Assembly: GCA_029168955.1 (NCBI GenBank)
Contig: JAPDOI010001229.1
Coordinates: 62,001 to 126,000, forward strand
Reading direction: 5' to 3'
Length of the DNA: 64,000 bases
From: Aplectana chamaeleonis
Lineage: Eukaryota > Nematoda > Chromadorea > Rhabditida > Cosmocercidae
The position numbers and the translations under genes were made by a program. How positions within the stretch are numbered: the first letter of the stretch is position 1; each line of letters starts with the position of its first letter. Below, piece by piece: positions 56,497 to 64,000 of this stretch. The notes beneath the pieces are model-generated. The model was not told the DNA's origin and searched no databases. It saw only the letters and a program-made list of their open reading frames with translations.

Positions 56497-56733
56497 TGTA
56501 CTCTGTTTATCTCGAACTGCACAAAACACGGTCCACCACCGTCTCTCTATGTACCCTTAGTGCACGTCTATAGACGCATTCCTGGCCGGCCCCGGTGGGC
56601 ATGCGAATCAATACTCCAGTGCCGCGACGGTGCAGTGGCAGGGCGGGTGGTTGAGTTGCGGCGGAACTACGGTACATAGAGGGCCGGTGGCGGACCGTGT
56701 TTTGTGCGATTCGAGATAAACAAAGTATAACTG
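56497..56733. mobile_element. MITE-14 fold-back
   Basis: TATCTCGAACTGCACAAAAC then ACGGTCC is mirrored by GGACCGTGTTTTGTGCGATT then CGAGATA; arms of about 50 bases around a GC-rich centre. Confidence 0.8.
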
Positions 56734-56986
56734 GACAACCCGGGCAGTATGCCGAGTTCACACTCACAATGGCGGGGCTATCCCGCTCTGAGAAGCAGTG
56801 CATTAATGCCACGCCTTTGTGATTGTTTACCAGACCTACAAGCCGGTCAACTCTTCTATTTTGTGGGTGGTTTGATCCAGTGAATCGATTGATCCTCACA
56901 TACTTCCTTGTTGCTTTCGTCATTCGTTCCACACTATGTAACTTCCTTAAAAAGGCCCGAAAGGGTACGATTCCGAAAAAAATTTC

Positions 56987-57530
56987 TTAAAGGCAGTGGT
57001 CGCGCACAAATAGACTCGTCTTCTTTTACTCTCTAAACCCTTTTCTGGGTATAGAGTAGTAGAACCTATAAGAAAAAATCGCGAAAAACGCTGTTCTGGG
57101 CAAAATTTGAAGCCTGAACTTTCTTGTCTTTTGATGGTGGACGAGCATACCCCTCATCATGGGCATCGATGACCTCTTATGTCAAGAACATCAGCTGGCT
57201 TGAAATTGATTTTCAATCCATGAACCTCCGAATTTATGTACACATCTAGTTAAAAACATTGACTGAAATGCTTGCTTTCAATGTTCAACTGTTTTATTAG
57301 GTAAATTCGCATTTATTTCTTGCTCTGAGTATCGATGATCTTGAAATGCTTGACATGAGACTGTGATCTTTCTGTGCACGTGTGCACGAACTGGAAATTT
57401 CGGGTCTTAATAACTCTAATTCTAGCCCGTTTTTCACCGCGCTACCTTCATAGTTTTTGAGCTGTTTTTGATCTAAGCTGATTTTTGTAGTTTTTTCGAA
57501 AACGTTTTTCATCGTGACCACTGCCTTTAA
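56987..57530 (-). mobile_element. MITE-1, copy 5 (intact)
   Basis: TTAAAGGCAGTGGTCGCGCA at the left and CATCGTGACCACTGCCTTTA at the right. It is the reference for the split copy at 37564-40745. Confidence 0.85.
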
Positions 57531-57644
57531 TAATAGGCTTTCTCTTCGAAGCAGACTTCCAGGGTGAGAAACAAAAATGACCACTATAAATCAAATTTTT
57601 GTAATTTCACTACCGCAATTTTTTTTTATTAAATTTAGGAAAGT

Positions 57645-58832
57645 TTAGAAGAAATTCTGTACACATATTTCAAACTTTTTGAAGAATTCCTGATCAGAGA
57701 GCTGTGACATTTCGAAGCCGAGGAACTCCTTCATTTTTAGATTCTCACGAATGATCAGTCCTAATTTTTTTCTGTGTTTAAATAGGTTGGCTAGTGCCTC
57801 CGTTGAAATTAGCGTCGATTCTCTGCTAATCAATGATAAGAATTTTTTCAGGCAGCACACTCTCAGAAAAAACCTCATCTCAAAGCCCGATTTTGCCAAA
57901 GTAGCCCCACAAAGTAGAAGGAAATATCGAGAAAGCCCTACAAAACCCTAAGATTTTGGAGAAAAACTTTTCTGGAGTAAACTACCCTCTGTTTGCGAGT
58001 GTGATTTATTTACGCTCGTCGCGTGCGACTGCGCGCGTAAGCTGCGTCTCCTTCTTTCCACACTTTCTCGCTGTCTCTACCCTCGCTCCGCACAGACGTG
58101 CGAGGGAACAGAATAAATCAGGCTCGGGACCAGAGGATAGAAATATTAATCATCATTTTTTTTCACACGAGTTTCCGGTTGAGGTAAAGACAAGAGGGAT
58201 TCACTTCTCTAAAAAATCCAAACCGCACTACCATTCCCGACGTTGCAAATTCCGCTACATTAAAGATAAAATAATGGACGCAGACGGGAGTTTTTTTTTG
58301 TTTGGGGATGGAAGCCATTTTCGAAAAGTTTTTTTTTTCGAGACCCTTTTTCGAGACTTTCGGATTTTGTGAAGCCCGATATATTGTTTTTGTATTTAAT
58401 GCATCACTTCGTAGACTAACTTACTATTTTGAGTTGAAACCAAAGGAAGTTTGTAGAAAGGAGCAACAAAAAGTTGAGAATACCATGAGAGGGGTAATAA
58501 AAAACTATACGGGCTGCGGGATGTGATTGGCTGATTACCCTGAAACAAACGCTTGCATCCTAACACAACTTTGGTGGCGTTGAGAGGCGTAAGACTGCTA
58601 ATTACTATGAGAAGTGACAAATTCGTGTGTATTGGTTTGTGAGCATTGCGTATGTATTGGCAAAGACGGAAACCCATAGGGAAACCTTAACCGAGGGATA
58701 AGAGAGTGGTGGAGATCTTATTACGCACCTTCTGATTGTCCGTGTCGGCGGCTGCCCTTGCTTTTTGTAGCACAAGCAATAACATGTTGATGCACTTGCT
58801 CTTGATCTCATGACTCCCGGGCTCCCTAGCCC
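57645..58832 (-). CDS. unidentified gene, C-terminal exons
   Basis: Exon 58729-58832 follows CCTCTTTTAG and reads EIKSKCINMLLLVLQKARAA then DTDNQK to GTGCGT. It joins in phase 0 to exon 58539 downward (after TTTGTTTCAG), reading PITSRSPYSFLLPLSWYSQL. That exon either stops at TAA 58396 or uses the perfect donor GTAAGTTAG at 58424 in phase 1. In the second case it can join 57645-57859 (after TTTCTGAGAG), which reads ALANLFKHRKKLGLIIREN and FLGFEMSQLSDQEFFKKFE to a TAA. If the first is right, 57645-57825 belongs to another gene. No start was found. A dispersed repeat (58015-58112) would lie in the last intron. Family unknown. Confidence 0.5.
58015..58112. repeat. dispersed repeat shared with 32830-32912
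   Basis: Carries GTAAGCTGCGTCTCC, CACACTTTCTCGCT and CCTCGCTCCGCACAG; see 32830. Confidence 0.5.
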
Positions 58833-58839
58833 CTAAAAG

Positions 58840-59525
58840 AGGCGTCCTCCAGGCAGTACACAGTCTCTACTGTCTTAAATTCACACTTGGTCAAACCGCA
58901 AATAGTAACTTGATTTTTCTGCGTTTAATTATCTCCCTAGTCCGCCCGACGTCACTAGGCAGATAACAATCACATACAGTAGTTAACATAGCCTACAACA
59001 TAGCCTAGTCACAACGCGAAGCAGACACAATCGTAGTACTTTGGACCAGGTAAAGGGTACTCCGTCTGCGGACTGCTTGTTACTCTGAATTTTCGCTTTC
59101 CTTCTTATGCACGCCCTAGAAGGTGCTGGAACAACCTGCTATAAAAAGGAAAGTCTGGAACCGGTTTTGATGACCAGAGCTAGTACCCTCAGTTTTCGAA
59201 AATTCTACCAGAGCTCACACTTTCCACTCCCTATCGCTAGTCAGCTTCGCAAACCAGAGAAAATTGCTGATTCTTAAGGCCATCGCACCCGCAGAAAACC
59301 ATAGATTATTTCCCCATGTTTTTGTATAGCTCGGCCTCCCTGGTGAACGGAAATGTCGGAGTGGCTCCGGAAAACCCTCAGTTTCTGGAGGAAAACCAGT
59401 TTGATTAAGCTGTAAAAGTATTTGCTTTTTCGTGAAGTGTGCGCCGAAATCATTATACTTAAAGCAGTTATGTCCCGATGTGTGTGTGTGTGTGTATGTG
59501 TGTGCATGTGTCCCGCATATCTTAG
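58840..59525. other. no gene; TATA-like box, MITE-7 left end and a GT microsatellite
   Basis: TATAAAAAG lies near 59141. A left terminus TTAAGGCCATCGCACCCGCA (then GAAAACC) starts near 59275. 59479-59510 is a (GT)n run with two interruptions. Confidence 0.4.
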
Positions 59526-59767
59526 GAATTGCCGATCAAAACTTGTATGAAATGGTACCAACATTTAGGTGGGTGCGAAATTTATCGATTACCAAAAAAG
59601 CAGCCCGAGTCACCTCTTACGTGCTTCGGGGCAACCGAGTTCGTCCGTGGAGCGCACTTTTGGCCGTGGATCATGATAACTTCTGCGAGTCGTCTAGCGA
59701 TGCAAAAAATGCAGGGCGTCATAAAAGGTGGCGCAGGACCCCAGTGAGGGTGTGCAAGACGTCATAG
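59526..59767 (+). CDS. possible exon abutting a satellite
   Basis: After CGCATATCTTAG the frame reads IADQNLYEMVPTFRWVRNLS, then ITKKAARVTSYVLRGNRV and LLAVDHDNFCESSSDAKN, which is coding-like. It then runs into the 42-bp array and stops at 59765. The true 3' border is probably near 59712, or at a GTGTGC donor inside the first unit. No upstream exon was found beyond the microsatellite. Product unknown. Confidence 0.35.
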
Positions 59768-61025
59768 AAAGTGTGCAGGACCCTAATCGGAATGTGCAGG
59801 ACGTCATAGAAAGTGCGCAGGTCCTAAGTAGGAATGGGCAGGACCCCAGCGGAAGTGTGCAGGACGTCATAGAAAACCTGCAGGACCCCAGTAGGAGTGT
59901 GCAGGGCGTCATAGAAAGTGTGCAGGACCCCAGTGGGAGTGTGAAAGACGTCATATAAATTGTGCAGGACCCCAGTGGGGGTGTGCAGGGCGTCATAAGA
60001 GGTGCGCAAGACCCCAGTGAGGGTGTGCAAGACGTCATAGAAAGTGTGCAGGACCTTAATCGGAGTGTGCAGGACGTCATAGAAAGTGCGCAGGTCCTAA
60101 GTAGGAATGTGCAGGATCCCAGCGGAAGTGTGCAGGACGTCATAGAAAGTGTGCAGGACCACAGTGGGAGTGTGCAAGACGTCATAGAAAGTGTGCAGGA
60201 CCCCAGTGGGAGTGTGCAGGGCGTGATATAAAGTGCGCAGGACCCCAGTGGGAGTGTGCAAGACGTCATAGAAAGTGTGCAGGACCTTAATCGGAGTGTG
60301 CAGGACGTCATAGAAAATGCGCAGGTCCTAAGTAGGAATGTGCAGGGCCCTAGCGGAAGTGTGCAGGACGTAATAGAAAGTGTGCAGGACCCCAGTCGGA
60401 GTGTGCAGGGCGTCATAGAAAGTATGCAGGACCCCAGTGGGAGTGTGCAAGATGTCATAGAAAGTGTGCAGGACCCCAGTGGGGGTGTGCAGGGCGTCAT
60501 AAAAGGTGTGCAGGACCCCAGTGAGGGTGTGCAAGACGTCATAGAAAGTGTGCAGGACCCCTGCGGAAGTGTGCAGGACGTCATAGAAAGTGTGCAGGAC
60601 CCTAATCGGAATGTGCAGGACGTCATAGAAAGTGCGCAGGTCCTAAGTAGGAATGGGCAGGACCCTAGTGGGGAGTGTGCAGGACGTCATTGAATGTGTG
60701 CAGGACCCCAGTGAGGGTGTGAAAGACGTCATAGAGTGTGCAGGACCCCAGTGGGAGTGTGCAGGACGTCATTGAAGGTGTGCAGGACCCCAGTGAGGGT
60801 GTGCAGCACGTCATAGAAAGTGTGCAGGACACAAATGGTAGGGTGCAGTTCGTCATAGAAAGTGTGAAGAACCCTAACGGGAGTGTGCAGGACGTCATAG
60901 AGAGTGCGCAGGTCCCCAGTTGAAGTGTGCAGGGCGTCATAGAAAATGCACAGGTCCCGAGTGGGAGTGTGCAGGTTATCAAAAGTTAGCAGGACCGCAG
61001 TGGGAGTGTGCAGGACGTCACCAAG
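59713..61025. repeat. 42-bp satellite (two diverged 21-bp halves)
   Basis: About 31 units. Each is GTGTGCAGGACGTCATAGAA plus A, then GTGTGCAGGACCCCAGTGGG plus A, so 21+21. A higher-order pattern is visible, with GCGCAGGTCCTAAGTAGGAA recurring. The minus-strand ORF of 310 codons (59694-60626) repeats a 14-residue motif such as SMTSCTLPLGSCTL; + strand frames are also open. Confidence 0.9.
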
Positions 61026-61107
61026 AGTGTAGAACTTGAAAAAAGGTTTTTCCAATTATTTAATGCTAAATCTTAACCTTTTGTGGAGAAGAAATAGATA
61101 GGAAAAC

Positions 61108-61296
61108 ATGAATCTTGAGAAGCGTGCGACGCATTTTGAGATTGACGCAGAACTCCTGAGACATTTTCTTGCCAGTTTTAAGATACAAGCAGCAGCTCCA
61201 CTTCCGCACCTTCTCTGTTCGCCACTCATTGCAACCGCTCAGTCATTTCGAATCCCTAACTTCCAAAAACCAGTCTTATATATGTTGCAAGTCTGA
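61108..61296 (+). CDS. possible small ORF or exon
   Basis: An ATG after GAAAAC opens 62 codons (MNLEKRATHFEIDAELLRHF) to TGA. Composition is fair. It may continue a gene with 59526 or 61432, but phases could not be tested. Confidence 0.25.
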   Translation: MNLEKRATHFEIDAELLRHFLASFKIQAAAPLPHLLCSPLIATAQSFRIPNFQKPVLYMLQV

Positions 61297-61334
61297 GCTT
61301 ATCAAAAACTGCACCACAAAAACATAAACAACCA

Positions 61335-61557
61335 GCCAGTAATTTCATTCATTGAGAACAAGGGCTTGATGTTGGTCAATTAGGGAAACATAATATAATA
61401 TGAGAATGTGTTTTTCCTTATCATGATAGAGACGGTAAAGCGAGAATAATCGCTTGTGAACTTTACAAATTGGAAGAAAGGGCAGTGAGTAGCGACGTAG
61501 CAACCGACGATTTACCGCTGGCTTCTTATGTTTTGCTTTATGATCCTACATTTTGAT
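61335..61557 (+). CDS. possible terminal exon after a duplicated intron segment
   Basis: 61335-61431 resembles 34640-34746. After CTTATCATGATAG the frame reads GKARIIACELYKLEERAVSS and then DDLPLASYVLLYDPTF to TGA. No upstream exon is joined with confidence. Confidence 0.3.
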
Positions 61558-62140
61558 ACCCCCACGGCCTGCTGTAAATGTACGGCACCCTGCTCTGCTC
61601 AGGAGAGTCCATACGTACAGCAACTTTCGGGTAGCCGGTAGTCAGTCACCAACGTTCTAACAAACTAATCCGTGTCAGGTTGTTGGCTCACGCAAAAGTT
61701 TCTGTGAGCGAAAACTTCGCTAGGTCTCGCTAGTTGTTTTTGAAGTTTTTCTGGAATTAGGGACCTCGTAGCCTTGATTTCTTATAGGCAGTGTTCACGG
61801 TGAAAACCTTACCCATTTTTCTTCCAAGGAAACGTAAGCTTTGCGGAGAACGGTCAGGAAGTGGTTGAAAATCTCGTGGACCGGCCGACACAGTGGATCA
61901 CGCCGCCCACGTCATATAACAGTTGTCCTGCGTTTCTTTCATCAGAGAAACACTTTCCGAATTCCTAAATATTCTTTACCGCGAATGGTTTTAACACACC
62001 AGCATGTGCATTGGCCCATCTTATTTTTAAAGAGTTCCCAGTACAAAAAAAAAACTGGAAACAAAGTCACTTTTCCTCGATGTTCGAGCATCTCGCAGGG
62101 AGGAGCGTGGCAGTCTGGTGCCTGCGTTGCAGTTCGTTTA

Positions 62141-62637
62141 TTAAAGGCAGTGTCCACGATAAAAACCATGTCTGATTTTTCGGTGGAGATCGGCAGCTTG
62201 GAGGCCTAGCGCAACCCTAACGTAAAAAAAAACTAAGAAAAATGAGCTCAGAACGGTCCCGTACGGCCCCAAGATTGGACACCCGTCAGCTCGTCACACC
62301 CCAAATGCACTTTCCACGCCCACCGACGTGAACAAATGGATGCACGAGATTGTGAAATGAGCGACGGTTTCCGATCAATAGCCACGTTCTTCCCTTCATT
62401 CTCAACATCTCTCTTTACTCAGTTCAGCTCGCATACATCGGCTGCAAAAGACGGAAGTTACAAGCTTCGGAAAACTCGTCCACCATGCTTCCCTAGCTCA
62501 ATTTTTGAGGGGCCATAACTCCGTTCCTAGAAGATCTTGTACGATTCCAAAAACATTATTGAAATCAGCATGGGACCGTCTTCAAGATAGGCGCAAAAGC
62601 AGAAAAACGATTTGTATCGTTAACACTGCCTTTAAAA
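62141..62637 (+). mobile_element. MITE-3, copy 2
   Basis: ATTAAAGGCAGTGTCCACGA at the left; TATCGTTAACACTGCCTTTA at the right. The interior matches 7722-8114 inversely. Confidence 0.75.
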
Positions 62638-62640
62638 GGT

Positions 62641-62757
62641 GCACGGGTGCCCGTGCGGTGTTCCAGCCCCAGCCCGGGCACCTGTGATGGCCATGAGCGC
62701 ATCGATTACCAGGTGCCCGGGCTGGGGCCGGAACAACACGCGGCCACCCGTTTACCT
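62641..62757. repeat. GC-rich palindrome
   Basis: GTTCCAGCCCCAGCCCGGGC then ACCTG is mirrored by CAGGT then GCCCGGGCTGGGGCCGGAAC around a 26-base loop. Confidence 0.75.
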
Positions 62758-62906
62758 CTTATCAAAACGAGCCGCAACGCAGGCAGCGTACTGCCAAGCT
62801 CCTCCCTGCGAGTTGCTCGGGCATCGAGAGTGCCTAATAATTCTGAAGCGGAAAACCACTTCCGACGTTAGAATTGACGCTTTGTCTGTAGTTCCCCGAA
62901 GTACAC

Positions 62907-63213
62907 CAAACAGTGTCCACCATAAATTTTGCCTCCGTTCTCTCGCCGGAAATCGAAATGTCTGCGTCTCATTGGAGCGATAATGTCGAAAGAACGAACA
63001 AATCGCGATACGCATTTGATACACACGAGGAAAGGATTAGCGTGAGCGGATTCGGGGGTCAGGAAGGGTTTCTCTCCACAGAAACGAGTAAGTTCTCAGT
63101 TACTGGTTTCTGTTCCTTCTCGTTCTTTCGATCCTATCGCTCCAATGAGACCCCGATCTTTCGATTTCCGGCAAAAAAACTAAGACGAAATTTATCGTGG
63201 ACACTGCCTTTAA
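62907..63213. mobile_element. MITE-5 fold-back
   Basis: Left CAGTGTCCACCATAAATTTT and right AAATTTATCGTGGACACTGC then CTTTAA; inner arms share TCTCATTGGAGCGATA and TATCGCTCCAATGAGA. Confidence 0.8.
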
Positions 63214-63443
63214 ACAGTTTTCTCCGTTATTTGGGAGTTCTCTGGAAAGTTTTTCCATATTAACATCTACTTCGTGAACCTACCTACTCAAGAACCTCAA
63301 AAACTAGAATACGGTTTATTACATATCGTGAACACTGCGTTTAGGAACACAATTTGACCGACTTATGAGGCTAATCGCAAAGTCACCACACGAGCTTGTA
63401 CGCGAATAACGAAAATATGCCCTCCTCGCGGCCACCATGACGA

Positions 63444-63698
63444 TTGAAGGCTCGTACGCGCAGAAAACCATATACTAAATTTTCATATTAGTGGCTGGGT
63501 GTACTCCGCTATTGAACAAAAATGGCGAGAGAGTCTTTTAAAAAACGCAACTTGGGAAGGAAACCGAGGTTGACAGCAATAAACACCTTCATCTTCACCA
63601 TTCACCCAACAAATTCTTCCTGCGTGCTCAGACGGCCACAAACAAATAATCAAACGCGAAGAACGGTAAGGTGTTTTCAGCGAGTGGGATGCCTTTAA
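63444..63698. mobile_element. MITE-7, copy 2 (compact)
   Basis: TTGAAGGCTCGTACGCGCAG then AAAAC is mirrored by GTTTTCAGCGAGTGGGATGC then CTTTAA; 255 bp, no ORF. Confidence 0.7.
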
Positions 63699-63707
63699 TT
63701 ATGAGTA

Positions 63708-63914
63708 ATGGACTCTGGCTTGGATTCTGGCGCCTCACTAGCCCTCTCTTTCAACCTTCATGCATATCGTCCTTGTGAGAAATGTGTCATAGCTATTGGA
63801 CAGGCTCGAACTTCCCGTCACTTCTGGCTCACTCTAAAAAGTTTGCTTCCGAGTGGTGCATTTAATTTCGCCTGTTTCCATGTGAACGTAATTCCACCGA
63901 AGTACCTGCCTTAG
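63708..63914 (+). other. ORF of ambiguous strand
   Basis: The + strand reads 68 codons from ATG (SLALSFNLHAYRPCEKC..). The minus strand also has coding-like stretches around an acceptor ACTTTTTAG. Neither can be preferred from sequence alone. Confidence 0.2.
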
Positions 63915-64000
63915 AGGACGTCACAGGGACACTAACTACAGAGCTCCTGAATTGATATTTTGTTGTACTTTAACGTAGGTTTTGAACTTCCTCGTGATCA

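Larger units (their letters stand above)
62066..62833. mobile_element. inverted-repeat arms around MITE-3 and a GC palindrome
   Basis: 62066-62140 (CGAGCATCTCGCAGGGAGGA..) is mirrored by 62764-62833 (..TCCTCCCTGCGAGTTGCTCG). Between them lie MITE-3 and a palindrome. A further left terminus near 61786 (TATAGGCAGTGTTCACGGTG) probably starts the outer element. Confidence 0.6.

Noticed and set aside
58302..58526. Plus-strand exon with a KPKEVCRKEQQKVENT frame
   Set aside because: It is antisense to the minus-strand exon at 58396-58539, which has better splice signals and a phase-matched neighbour.
59694..60626. 310-codon Cys-rich ORF as a structural protein gene
   Set aside because: Both strands are open in the array because of its period, and no start context or flanking exon supports it.

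Overview
The window looks like gene-sparse, transposon-rich nuclear DNA of a nematode, probably a rhabditid or strongylid. The signs are short introns with GTAAGT/GTGAG donors and TTTCAG acceptors, a likely spliced-leader acceptor directly before an ATG, dense families of short inverted-repeat elements ending in TTAAAGGC, and a CYSC-type Ly-6 gene. There is no rRNA, no operon and no CRISPR array. Gene models come from manual reading: I joined exons only where splice signals, phase and residue composition agreed. Species, expression and family names were not checked.

Layout. 0-5.3 kb: repeats, including two arrays of one 42-bp unit and two fold-back elements. 5.3-19.0 kb: a Ly-6/uPAR-like gene on the + strand whose introns have filled with MITEs. 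19-25 kb: repeats, the 3' end of a probable membrane protein gene (-), a long decayed ORF (-) and a retrotransposon pol tail (-). 26.1-28.7 kb: a 42-bp satellite with a CRE palindrome TGACGTCA in most units. 29.8-31.5 kb: fold-backs and an unidentified gene (-). 34.3-36.5 kb: an unidentified two- or three-exon gene (-). 37-40.7 kb: nested transposons carrying a 111-bp satellite. 41.3-42.9 kb: a gene (-) with a MITE inside a coding exon. 44-48.8 kb: further exons (-) and repeats. 50.5-54.0 kb: a gene (+) with another MITE inside a coding exon, read through in frame. 54-57.5 kb: repeats. 57.6-58.8 kb: a gene (-). 59.5-61.6 kb: exon-like ORFs (+) around a third 42-bp satellite. 61.8-63.7 kb: clustered MITEs.

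The main result is how MITEs interact with genes. One insertion lies in TTAA and could be spliced out almost exactly at its ends. Another adds exactly 49 open codons. Introns have grown by successive and nested insertions. Several DNA families with different interiors share TTAAAGGC-type ends, which suggests mobilisation by related transposases that are not encoded here. The second result is three arrays, of different sequence, with the same 42-bp period; two of them share a core motif.
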